Shown: positions 54,072 to 61,403 of the stretch, piece after piece | Position numbering within the stretch: the stretch's first letter is position 1 | How the letters are laid out: each line of letters begins with the position of its first letter | From: an uncultured Rhodospirillales bacterium | GTDB lineage: Bacteria; Pseudomonadota; Alphaproteobacteria; ATCC43930; CGMCC-115725 | DNA length: 64,000 nt | Reading direction: 5' to 3' | Assembly: GCA_903828515.1 (NCBI GenBank) | Contig: CAIKMD010000002.1 | Coordinates: 682,001-746,000, forward strand | Notes under the pieces: model-generated | Databases searched by the model: none | What the model saw: the letters and a program-made list of their open reading frames with translations, nothing else | What the model was told of the DNA's origin: nothing | Made by a program: the position numbers and the translations under genes

Positions 54072-55664
54072 ATGGCGGGCGAACGTATCTATTTGTACGA
54101 CACGACTCTGCGCGACGGGGCGCAGACGCAGGGCGTCGATTTCGGCGTGCCGGACAAGCTTGCCATCGCCCGCGAGCTCGATCTTTTGGGCATCGATTAT
54201 GTCGAGGGCGGTTGGCCCGGCGCCAATCCGACCGACGACGCGTTTTTTGCCAAATTGCCGAAGCTCGCCCATGCGCGGATGTCCGCGTTCGGGATGACGC
54301 GCCGCAACGGACGCAGCGCCGGCAACGATCCGGGTCTTGCGACCTTGATCGGCAGTTCGGCGCGCATCGGCTGTCTTGTCGGCAAGACCTGGGATTTCCA
54401 CGTGAAGGTCGCGCTCAACGTGAGCCTCGACGAAAATCTCGCGATGATTTCGGAATCGGTCGCCTATGTCGCCTCGAAGCTCGACGAGGCGATCTTCGAC
54501 GCCGAGCATTTCTTCGATGGCTACAAGGCCAATCCCGAATATGCGCGTCACGCACTGACGGCCGCTTATGCGGCGGGCGCGCGCTGGATCGTGCTGTGCG
54601 ACACCAATGGCGGCACGCTGCCTAACGAAGTCGAAGGTATCGTCGGGGAAATTGCGAAGTACATACCCGGCGACCGGCTGGGCATCCACACCCATAACGA
54701 CACCGAGAACGCGGTGGCGAATTCGCTCGCGGCGGTGCGCGCCGGCGCGCGCCACATTCAGGGCACGCTCAATGGCTTGGGCGAACGCTGCGGCAACGCC
54801 AATCTGGTGTCGCTCATTCCGACGCTGATGCTGAAGATGGGATTTTCGACCGGCGTGAGCGACGCGGGCCTCGCGCGGCTGACCCATGTGTCGCGTTTCC
54901 TCGACGAGCGGTTGAACCGCGCGCCCGACCGTCATGCGCCCTATGTCGGCGAAAGCGCCTTCGCGCATAAGGGCGGGCTGCATGTCTCGGCGGTCGAGAA
55001 AGACCCGCGCTCCTACGAGCACATCGATCCTGCGCTTGTCGGCAATGCGCGCAAGATCGTGGTCTCGGATCAGGCCGGGCGCTCCAACATCCTGGCGCGG
55101 CTGCGCGAGATCGGTATCGACGTGCCGACCGATCACCCCAAGCTCAACGCGCTGCTCGACGAGGTGAAGAGCCGCGAGTTCGACGGCTATGCCTATGACG
55201 GCGCCGAGGCGAGTTTCGAGCTGCTGGCGCGGCGCATCCTCGAAAGCGTGCCGGAATATTTCAAGCTGCAGAATTTTCGCGTCAGCGACGAACGGCGCTA
55301 CAACGCGCTCGGCAAGCTCGTCCATGTCGCCGAGGCGATCGTGCGCGTCACTGTCAACGGCACCGAGTTCCTGAAAGTTGCCGAAGGCAACGGCCCGGTC
55401 GATGCGCTCGACGCGGCTTTGCGCCAGGCCCTGACCGCGACCTATCCCGAGATCGCGCATATCCGCCTGACCGATTACAAGGTGCGTATTTTGACGCCGC
55501 AGGACGCAACCAAGGCGATGACCCGCGTGATGATCGAATCGAGCGACGACAGCGGCGCGACCTGGTCGACCGTCGGTGTCTCGACCGACGTGATCGACGC
55601 CTCCTACAACGCGCTGCACGACAGCCTGACCTACAAGCTCTGGCGCGCGGGGCGGCGGTCGTGA
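54072..55664 (+). CDS. cimA: (R)-citramalate synthase
   Basis: 530 residues. HMGL/LeuA-type catalytic barrel: YLYDTTLRDGAQTQGVDFGVPDKLAIARELDLLGIDYVEGGWPGANPTD, ARWIVLCDTNGGTLPNEV, LGIHTHNDTENAVANSLAAVRAGARHIQGTLNGLGERCGNANL. A C-terminal LeuA allosteric domain follows (FRVSDERRYNALGKLVHVAEAIVRVTVNGTEF to RIHLTDYKVRIL-type). The TTLRDG, GGWPG and GQC/LGERCGNA motifs indicate the CimA group: acetyl-CoA plus pyruvate to citramalate, a threonine-independent route to isoleucine. Cytoplasmic. Confidence 0.93.
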   Translation: MAGERIYLYDTTLRDGAQTQGVDFGVPDKLAIARELDLLGIDYVEGGWPGANPTDDAFFAKLPKLAHARMSAFGMTRRNGRSAGNDPGLATLIGSSARIGCLVGKTWDFHVKVALNVSLDENLAMISESVAYVASKLDEAIFDAEHFFDGYKANPEYARHALTAAYAAGARWIVLCDTNGGTLPNEVEGIVGEIAKYIPGDRLGIHTHNDTENAVANSLAAVRAGARHIQGTLNGLGERCGNANLVSLIPTLMLKMGFSTGVSDAGLARLTHVSRFLDERLNRAPDRHAPYVGESAFAHKGGLHVSAVEKDPRSYEHIDPALVGNARKIVVSDQAGRSNILARLREIGIDVPTDHPKLNALLDEVKSREFDGYAYDGAEASFELLARRILESVPEYFKLQNFRVSDERRYNALGKLVHVAEAIVRVTVNGTEFLKVAEGNGPVDALDAALRQALTATYPEIAHIRLTDYKVRILTPQDATKAMTRVMIESSDDSGATWSTVGVSTDVIDASYNALHDSLTYKLWRAGRRS

Positions 55665-55687
55665 TGGCTGGCATCGCGCGCGGCTTA

Positions 55688-55724
55688 CCCCCCACCCTGA
55701 CCCTCCCCCTCAAGGGGGGAGGGA
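55688..55724. repeat. Family A repeat, single arm (copy 4)
   Basis: One arm only, ccccccaccctgaccctccccctcaaggggggaggg in form, between cimA and trmJ. It matches the right arm of copies 1-3 and has no partner within 200 nt. Confidence 0.85.
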
Positions 55725-55757
55725 ACGCAGTTTCACCAGACCGTCGCGGTATCTGAC

Positions 55758-56531
55758 ATGGCCGGCACCGATCATCGCCGCCGGATACAGAAGGGCGGGC
55801 CCGCCATCATTCTCGTCAATCCGCAGTTGGGCGAGAATATCGGGACCGCCGCGCGCGCGATGTATAATTGCGGGCTGACCGACATGCGGCTGGTGAAGCC
55901 ACGCGATGCGTGGCCGAACGAGCGCGCCAAAGCCGCGGCGAGCGGCGCCGATCCGGTGCTGGAGAAGGCGCAGCTTTACGACACGGTCGAGGAAGCGATC
56001 GCTGATCTGCGCCATGTCTATGCGACGACGGCGCGCGACCGCTACATGGTCAAGCGCATCCTGAGCCCGCGCAAAGGCGCCGGCGAGATCCGTAACTATC
56101 TGGGCGCCGGCGAGGCGTGCGGGATTCTGTTCGGCCCCGAGCGCAGCGGCTTGCTCAACGAACACATCGCGCTGGCCGATACGGTCCTCAATGTTCCACT
56201 CAACCCGGCCTTCTCGTCGCTCAACTTGGCGCAGGCGGTGTTGCTGGTCGGCTATGAATGGTTTCTCTCGGGCGATGAATCGCCCGACGAGCAATGGGCG
56301 GTCGGCCATTCGAAGCCCGCGACCAAGGAGCGGCTCATCCAGTTCTTCGGGCATCTCGAAGAAGAACTCGACAAAAGCGGCTTCATGCGCAGCGCCGAGA
56401 AGCGCCCATCGATGGTGCGCAATCTGCGCAACCTGTTCCAGCGCGCGGCCTGCACCGATCAGGAATTACGCACGTTGCACGGCATGGTCACCGCGTTTTG
56501 CGGCCCGCGCAACCGCAAGGAAGACGACTGA
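55758..56531 (+). CDS. trmJ: tRNA (cytidine/uridine-2'-O)-methyltransferase, TrmJ family
   Basis: 257 residues. SPOUT-knot methyltransferase with the three family motifs: IILVNPQLGENIGTAARAMYNCGL near the N-terminus, ACGILFGPERSGLLNEHI in the middle, and VPLNPAFSSLNLAQAVLLVGYEW near 155-175. A C-terminal helical extension (ERLIQFFGHLEEELDKSGFM) is typical of TrmJ. It 2'-O-methylates nucleotide 32 of tRNA using S-adenosylmethionine. It ends 20 nt before the next gene on the same strand. Confidence 0.93.
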   Translation: MAGTDHRRRIQKGGPAIILVNPQLGENIGTAARAMYNCGLTDMRLVKPRDAWPNERAKAAASGADPVLEKAQLYDTVEEAIADLRHVYATTARDRYMVKRILSPRKGAGEIRNYLGAGEACGILFGPERSGLLNEHIALADTVLNVPLNPAFSSLNLAQAVLLVGYEWFLSGDESPDEQWAVGHSKPATKERLIQFFGHLEEELDKSGFMRSAEKRPSMVRNLRNLFQRAACTDQELRTLHGMVTAFCGPRNRKEDD

Positions 56532-56551
56532 AAACCAGGAGGTCGATCATC

Positions 56552-57025
56552 ATGGCACACAAACCCGAACCACGGCTTGAATGGCAAGGCTTCAAGGCAT
56601 TGGCGCCCGCCGCCAACGATGCGTTGTTGGCGCTCGGCAAGGCCGCGTCGGCGCGCGGGCTCGACAAGACGATCAACGAACTGATCAAGATTCGTGTATC
56701 GCAGATCAACGGCTGCGCGTTCTGTCTGCAGATGCATCTCGACGATGCCCGCAAGATGAAGATCGACGAGGCGAAGCTGAACCTCATCGTCGCGTGGCGC
56801 GAGGCGCCGGTGTTCTCCGAGAAGGAACGCGCGGCCTTGGGCTGGGCCGAGGCATTGACCCTGCTGCCGCAAGGGGTGAGCGACGAGGTCTATGAGACCG
56901 CACGCGCCGCGTTCTCGGAGACGGAACTGGCCGATCTCACCACCGCAATTGTCTCGATCAACGCGTGGAACCGGCTGGGCGTCGGTTATCGCTTCACGCC
57001 GCTGATCCAGCAAAAAGCTTCCTAA
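56552..57025 (+). CDS. Carboxymuconolactone decarboxylase / AhpD-like protein
   Basis: 157 residues from ATG 56552 (aggagg 9 nt upstream). All-alpha AhpD fold with the redox pair CAFCLQMH: NELIKIRVSQINGCAFCLQMHLDDARKMKIDEAKL, then EKERAALGWAEALTLLPQGVSDEVYETAR and LADLTTAIVSINAWNRLGVGYR. The CxxC with following His suggests alkylhydroperoxidase-type or thiol redox activity and not lactone decarboxylation. It sits downstream of trmJ and probably shares its transcript. Confidence 0.93.
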   Translation: MAHKPEPRLEWQGFKALAPAANDALLALGKAASARGLDKTINELIKIRVSQINGCAFCLQMHLDDARKMKIDEAKLNLIVAWREAPVFSEKERAALGWAEALTLLPQGVSDEVYETARAAFSETELADLTTAIVSINAWNRLGVGYRFTPLIQQKAS

Positions 57026-57106
57026 GCGTCGCCTTGCATTGGGCGAATGGCCGCACGGCGTGTGCGTCGCATTGATTTGCGCGCGCCGTTGCCATAGGAA
57101 AGCGCG

Positions 57107-57454
57107 ATGACACAAACGATCTATAAAATCCTCCCAGCGGCCGATTGGCGCGCGGCGCAACAGGCCGGGGTGTTTCGCGGCGCCGGCATCGACCTGACCG
57201 ACGGGTTCATCCATTTCTCGACGGCCAAGCAGACTCGCGAGACGGCGGCCAAGCATTTCTCCGGCCGGGCCGATCTCGTGCTGGTGGCGGTCGAGGGCGA
57301 ACGCCTGGGCTCGGCGCTCAAGATGGAGCCGTCGCGTGGGGGGCAGCTTTTCCCCCATCTCTACGGCGCGCTGTCGCTCGACCGGGTGCTCTGGGCCAAG
57401 CCCATGGCGCTGGGGCCGAACGGCTCCCACATATTTGATCAGCCGGGGTTTTGA
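57107..57454 (+). CDS. DUF952 family protein
   Basis: 115 residues from ATG 57107. DUF952 pattern: IYKILPAADWRAAQQAGVFRGAGIDLTDGFIHFSTAKQTRETAAKHFSGRADLVLVAVE, then LGSALKMEPSRGGQLFPHLYGALSLDRVLWAKPM. DUF952 has an ADP-ribosyl-like fold in general descriptions, and the function is not established. Cytoplasmic, no signal peptide. Confidence 0.92.
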   Translation: MTQTIYKILPAADWRAAQQAGVFRGAGIDLTDGFIHFSTAKQTRETAAKHFSGRADLVLVAVEGERLGSALKMEPSRGGQLFPHLYGALSLDRVLWAKPMALGPNGSHIFDQPGF

Positions 57455-57485
57455 CAACGTCCCGGTTTGAGCGGAGACTCAACCC

Positions 57486-57701
57486 ATGATGATGCGAACC
57501 CTCGTTCTCGCCCTTTCCGCCCTGGTTTTGGCCTCCTGCGCCGGTTTCGGGCAATGCCCGGGCTATGGCGCCTGCACGGGGCGGGGGATGACCGGTCCCT
57601 ACGATCAGGCGGATCTTTATACGGCGGCGGACGGGTCGATGATCGGGGGCTTTGCCGCCCTTCGCTACGGCAACATGTCCGACAGCAACGCCTCCCAGTA
57701 A
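57486..57701 (+). CDS. Small lipoprotein
   Basis: 71 residues. Leader MMMRTLVLALSALVLASC with lipobox LASC (Cys18), then CPGYGACTGRGMTGPYDQADLYTAADGSMIGGFAAL. The mature part is about 53 residues with two further cysteines. It is 31 nt after the DUF952 gene and just ahead of the rpsD promoter. Function unknown. Confidence 0.65.
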   Translation: MMMRTLVLALSALVLASCAGFGQCPGYGACTGRGMTGPYDQADLYTAADGSMIGGFAALRYGNMSDSNASQ

Positions 57702-57715
57702 GCCACGGGTCCGGC

Positions 57716-57743
57716 TTGACTTATCGGCCGCGGACCCTATAGT
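57716..57743 (+). promoter_or_regulatory. Sigma-70-type promoter of rpsD
   Basis: ttgact, 16-nt spacer, tatagt, a near-consensus pair lying 120 nt before the rpsD start and after the preceding gene's stop. It predicts transcription starting near 57750 and a 5' leader of about 110 nt. Confidence 0.75.
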
Positions 57744-57778
57744 CCCGGCGCTTCATTCCCGAGAACGTGGACGTCTGA

Positions 57779-57795
57779 TCCGAATGGAATTCGGA
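57779..57795 (+). promoter_or_regulatory. Hairpin in rpsD leader
   Basis: tccgaat-gga-attcgga, a perfect 7-bp stem with a 3-nt loop inside the predicted rpsD leader. It could contribute to S4 autoregulation; no known leader motif was recognised. Confidence 0.35.
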
Positions 57796-57862
57796 CGCCC
57801 CGCCTGCGCGCAAGCAAGGGCCTATCGGGACAACAACACCAACGAAATGGATCGCTACTCAA

Positions 57863-58477
57863 ATGAGTAAACGCGAAGGCTCTAAATTTAAGATCAATCG
57901 CCGCCTCGGGGTCAATCTCTGGGGCCGCGCGAAGTCGCCACTCAATCGCCGCGATTACGGCCCCGGCCAGCACGGTCAGCGCCGCAAGAAGCCGTCCGAT
58001 TACGGCACGCAGTTGATGGCGAAGCAGAAGCTCAAAGGCTATTACGGCAATATCGGCGAGCGTCAGTTCCGCCGCCTGTTCACCGAAGCCGCCCGCCGCA
58101 AGGGTGACACGTCGGAGAACCTCATTGCCCTCCTGGAGCGCCGTCTGGACGCGGTCGTCTATCGCATGAAATTCGCGATGACGCCGTTCGCCGCGCGCCA
58201 ATACGTCAATCACGGCCACATTCTGGTCAACGGCAAGCGCGTCAACATCGCGTCCTATTCGGTGAAGGACAACGACACGGTCGAAGTCCGCGAGAAGGCC
58301 AAGCAGATGGCCGTCATCATCGAAGCCAGCGGCTCGACCGAACGCGACATCCCGGATTATCTCGAGGTCGACCTGACCAAGCTGAAGGGCCGCTTCGTGC
58401 GCGCGCCGAAGCTGTCGGACGTGCCGTATCCGGTGACGATGGAACCGAACCTCGTGGTCGAATTCTACTCGCGCTGA
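57863..58477 (+). CDS. rpsD: 30S ribosomal protein S4
   Basis: 204 residues, the family length. [42 protein letters not shown] at the start, with the zinc cysteines of some bacterial S4 proteins absent; the S4 RNA-binding domain [61 protein letters not shown]; and the C-terminal [18 protein letters not shown]. It nucleates 30S assembly. It is a stand-alone gene with its own promoter and leader. The start has no strong Shine-Dalgarno (only gaaatgga 12 nt away), which fits regulated translation. Confidence 0.97.
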   Translation: MSKREGSKFKINRRLGVNLWGRAKSPLNRRDYGPGQHGQRRKKPSDYGTQLMAKQKLKGYYGNIGERQFRRLFTEAARRKGDTSENLIALLERRLDAVVYRMKFAMTPFAARQYVNHGHILVNGKRVNIASYSVKDNDTVEVREKAKQMAVIIEASGSTERDIPDYLEVDLTKLKGRFVRAPKLSDVPYPVTMEPNLVVEFYSR

Positions 58478-58507
58478 TTTCGACCATTCTTTCCTCTACC
58501 TTTATTA

Positions 58508-58594
58508 CGTCATGCCCGGCCTTGTGCCGGGCATCTACGTCTTTGGCTGACGCCAGGTAAGACGTGGATGGCCGGGACGAGCCCGGCCATGACG
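58508..58594. repeat. Family D double-hairpin repeat, copy 2
   Basis: cgtcatgcccggc-cttgt-gccgggcat, a spacer with tacgtctttggctgacgccaggtaagacgtgg, then atggccggg-acgag-cccggccatgacg. Compared with copy 1 the two hairpins are in swapped order, so it is inserted in reverse orientation. It lies between the convergent rpsD and beta-propeller genes. Confidence 0.9.
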
Positions 58595-58607
58595 TGAAGA
58601 GGAATGC

Positions 58608-60242
58608 CTAAGGCACGATCTCTAATTTATAGATCACGGCGTGGTGGTTGTTGCCGGCCCAAAAGCTCGGCACAGCCGTCGTGTTGTCGATGAGGATGCG
58701 TCTTATGTTCGTGGGCGCGGGCAACAGGTACTCGACGGCGGCGCCGGTTGCCGGATCGATGCGTTGCACCCGGTCGGAATTCATGCCGCCCGACCACAGC
58801 ATCCCGTCCTTGTCGATCGACGCGTCATAGGGGGCGGTCCACGGCGTCGGCAGCGCGAATTCGCGAAAGCTTTCGCTCTTGATGTCGAACAGGCCGAGCT
58901 GGTTGGCGGCGAATTCCGCGAACCACAGCCGGCCTTGATCGTCCATCATGCCGCGGCGCGGGCGCGAGCCCCTTGTCGGCGTCGGATAGATCGTCGCGAT
59001 GCCGGTCTGTGCATCGATGCGGCCGATATTCTCGTCGCCGAAATCCATGAAATAGAGGTTGTTGGCCGCATCGACGGTCATGCCATAGGGCGCGTGGTCG
59101 TGGCCGGTCGGCATGTTCCGGAACGGATCGATGGTTTCGACCACGCCGGTCTTGAGGTCGAGCCGGATCACCGATTGCTGGGCGACCATGTTCGACCACA
59201 CCTTGCCGTCGATGCGCGAGCCTGCCGGCATCACCATCGATTGCTGGGTCGTGTCGTTGTCGAGCGATTTCGGCATCGGCCACATCTTGAATTTTTTCGT
59301 CTTCGGGTCGAACTCGGCGAGTCCGGCCTGGAACATCGTCGCGAGCCAATAATGCCCGTTCGCGTCGGTTTCGAGATCGAGCGCGCCGGTCGGCGAGCCG
59401 CGCTTGCGCGTGGGATAGGGATATTCGGTCACCTTGCCGGTGCGCGGATCGAGCATGCCGAGCTTCTGATCGCCGAATTCGGAAAACCAGATCAGGCCGG
59501 CTTTGTCCACGCGGACGTCATGCGGCGCGATGGTCGGGCGCGGCAGCGCGTAGCTCGTGACGATTGCATGCGTGGCGGCGCCCTTGGGACGCGGCAGGGT
59601 TTGCAGCTTATAGGTCCAGGTCGAGCCTGTGCTCAGATTGATCGTGGCGAGGTAATCCGCCGCACGGCGCATCAGTTCGGGCTTCGGCTGGCGTTGTACC
59701 AGGCGTTTTTGTGGATGCAGCGTCGTGCTGTTATTGGCGTAATTCATCATCCGGGTGAGGACCGAGACGAATTCGTCGGCGTTATGCGTCGAGCGGACGA
59801 TGCGTTCGAGCGTGTGGCAGCTCATGCATTCGAGCAGCGTCTTCTTCTGGGGGTCGGTGCCCGGAATGCTCATCAGCCATTCGGTGTTGGTGAGCTGCGC
59901 CGCGAGGTCGTGCGCGGGGACGAGCGCGATGTCGACATCGGCGGTCTCGCCGGTCGCGATCTTGCCCGAGACGGCGCCATCGATCGCGTAGCCGACCGCG
60001 CGGATGGACAGGAACCAGGTGCCGGGCGACAACCGGCCGGCCGGAAAGCGATAGATACCCTCGGCATTGCTGACGACGGTGACGCTGATCGTCGAGTCCG
60101 GGCGCTGCGCGGTGACCAGCACGCCTTCCATCTCGCCCTCGGCGGCGGAGGTGACATGCCCGGTCAAAACCGGCGGCGCCTCGGCGGCATGAGCGGCGGC
60201 GCCGACGATCAGAAAACCAGCGACGAGGATCGCGCGGATCAT
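58608..60242 (-). CDS. Heme-c protein with Ig-like domain and Vgb-like beta-propeller
   Basis: 544 residues. Signal peptide MIRAILVAGFLIVGAAAHA; a carboxypeptidase-regulatory-like Ig domain (about 22-112; LTGHVTSAAEGEMEGVLVTAQR to GETADVDIALVP); a short heme-c domain with C139-MSC-H143 (LLECMSCHTLER); then a beta-propeller of virginiamycin-B-lyase type, with repeated blades (PHDVRVDKAGLIWFSEFGDQKLGMLDPRTGKVTEY; PYGMTVDAANNLYFMDFGDENIGRIDAQTGIATIY; RGMMDDQGRLWFAEFAANQLGLFD). A periplasmic redox protein; not a streptogramin lyase, since the heme domain is fused. Fifth gene of the multicopper oxidase operon; its start overlaps the preceding stop by 4 nt. Confidence 0.85.
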   Translation of the reverse strand: MIRAILVAGFLIVGAAAHAAEAPPVLTGHVTSAAEGEMEGVLVTAQRPDSTISVTVVSNAEGIYRFPAGRLSPGTWFLSIRAVGYAIDGAVSGKIATGETADVDIALVPAHDLAAQLTNTEWLMSIPGTDPQKKTLLECMSCHTLERIVRSTHNADEFVSVLTRMMNYANNSTTLHPQKRLVQRQPKPELMRRAADYLATINLSTGSTWTYKLQTLPRPKGAATHAIVTSYALPRPTIAPHDVRVDKAGLIWFSEFGDQKLGMLDPRTGKVTEYPYPTRKRGSPTGALDLETDANGHYWLATMFQAGLAEFDPKTKKFKMWPMPKSLDNDTTQQSMVMPAGSRIDGKVWSNMVAQQSVIRLDLKTGVVETIDPFRNMPTGHDHAPYGMTVDAANNLYFMDFGDENIGRIDAQTGIATIYPTPTRGSRPRRGMMDDQGRLWFAEFAANQLGLFDIKSESFREFALPTPWTAPYDASIDKDGMLWSGGMNSDRVQRIDPATGAAVEYLLPAPTNIRRILIDNTTAVPSFWAGNNHHAVIYKLEIVP

Positions 60243-60619
60243 TCGTGCTGAAGCACGCAGACGGCCTGGATCGGCGCCATGCCGGCGGCAGGGGTCTTGG
60301 TGGCGATGGCCGGCCGGTAGCCGTCCTTGCTGCAGGCGATCTCGACATCGGCGGGATCGACGCTCTTGTCGAAGCCTTTGATGAAAAAATGTCCGGTGGC
60401 GTCGGAGCGCAATACCAGGCTCGAATTCATCTTGGCGATGGTCGCGGTGATCTTGGTGTCGGGAACCGACGCGCCGGCCTGATCCTTGACGATGCCGAAG
60501 AAAGGCGGGCCGCCGGTGTCCTCGTCTTCATCCATGCCGAAACCGCCGCCGCCCGCGAACGCGCCGGCGGGAAAGGCGACCAGCAGGAACGACGCGATGA
60601 GCGCGCGGCGGATCGTCAA
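60239..60619 (-). CDS. Small exported protein with Ig-like (carboxypeptidase-regulatory) domain
   Basis: 126 residues from a TTG at 60619 that overlaps the preceding stop (TTGA); it is the only start that gives the signal peptide LTIRRALIASFLLVAFPAGAFA. An acidic MDEDEDTGG stretch follows, then a beta-rich domain (FFGIVKDQAGASVPDTKITATI to VLRSDATGHFFIKGF), as in carboxypeptidase-regulatory-like domains, and two cysteines (IACSKDG, AVCVLQ). It has the same fold type as the N-terminal domain of the next gene's product. Fourth gene of the multicopper oxidase operon. Confidence 0.75.
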   Translation of the reverse strand: MTIRRALIASFLLVAFPAGAFAGGGGFGMDEDEDTGGPPFFGIVKDQAGASVPDTKITATIAKMNSSLVLRSDATGHFFIKGFDKSVDPADVEIACSKDGYRPAIATKTPAAGMAPIQAVCVLQHE

Positions 60620-60939
60620 TGAATGAACCAGACGCGGTTGACGTAAACCACCAGCGCGACCGCGCCCAGCGCTGCGACCCAGGGCAGGCCGGGCCACCAG
60701 CGTTCGGTCTTGAGCGGCAGCACTGCCGCGAGGGCGGATACGACGATTGCGCAAAGCGCCGCCGTGCTGAGCCAGCCGTAATAATACATCGGCGGGCCGG
60801 GCAGGTTGGGTTGAGCGGCGAAGTGGAACTCGTTCACCGTCGGATAATAGATGAAGACCGGCAGGTTGTAATAGAGCGCGACCGCATAGGCGATGATGAA
60901 GATAATGCTGAACACCGGCAGAACGCGGGCGCGATTCAT
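60616..60939 (-). CDS. Small integral membrane protein of multicopper oxidase operon
   Basis: 107 residues from ATG 60939. Three hydrophobic helices: VLPVFSIIFIIAYAVALYYNL, YYGWLSTAALCAIVVSALAAVL, and LPWVAALGAVALVVYVNRVWFIH. Between the first and second lies a periplasmic-looking loop FIYYPTVNEFHFAAQPNLPGPPMYY. I do not recognise the family. It overlaps its neighbours on both sides by 4 nt, so it is translated with them. Confidence 0.75.
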   Translation of the reverse strand: MNRARVLPVFSIIFIIAYAVALYYNLPVFIYYPTVNEFHFAAQPNLPGPPMYYYGWLSTAALCAIVVSALAAVLPLKTERWWPGLPWVAALGAVALVVYVNRVWFIH

Positions 60940-61403
60940 ATCCCGAACCCCCTTATGTTGTTGAGGATATGGCCGACCAGAAAGGCCCACCACACGGTCA
61001 GGGTCAGAAACAGCGTGAGGATACGGCGCGTCGCGGCATGTTCGGCGGCGAGCGGCTGGCGCCAGTAATACCAATAGGCCGGCAGAAGGGCGGCGCCGAT
61101 GGCGACGAAATGCTCTTTCAGTTCGAACAGGCCGAGCGGCGTGTTGAGATGGATCTGCTCGAGCAAGGGCCGGATGCCGATCCGATAGGTCGGATAGATG
61201 ATCGCGCCGAGTGACGCGGTGACCAGATAAAGCACGATGATCGCGTTGCTGTAGACGGCCGAGCGGACGCCGCGCGCATTGGCGACGAAGTTGCGTTGCG
61301 CGCCGGCCTTGACCGGCCACCAGAGGCTCAAGGCCTGATGCGTGACCGCACCGATCAGCGTGACCGCGCAGAGCGAATGAATGATGAGCAGAAAGGTGAT
61401 CAT
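60936..61403 (-). CDS. Four-helix integral membrane protein of multicopper oxidase operon
   Basis: 155 residues from ATG 61403. Four membrane helices with histidines at helix positions: TFLLIIHSLCAVTLIGAVTHQALSLWW, AVYSNAIIVLYLVTASLGAIIYP, FELKEHFVAIGAALLPAYWYYW and FLTLTVWWAFLVGHILNN. The two histidines in helix 1 and one each in helices 3 and 4 would suit b-heme ligation, which is inference. A quinol-linked membrane cytochrome is one possibility. It overlaps the multicopper oxidase stop and the next gene's start by 4 nt each. Confidence 0.75.
   Translation of the reverse strand: MITFLLIIHSLCAVTLIGAVTHQALSLWWPVKAGAQRNFVANARGVRSAVYSNAIIVLYLVTASLGAIIYPTYRIGIRPLLEQIHLNTPLGLFELKEHFVAIGAALLPAYWYYWRQPLAAEHAATRRILTLFLTLTVWWAFLVGHILNNIRGFGI

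Noticed and set aside
58608-60242. Virginiamycin B lyase (antibiotic resistance)
   Set aside because: Only the propeller is similar. The heme-c site, the Ig-like domain and operon context indicate a redox protein.
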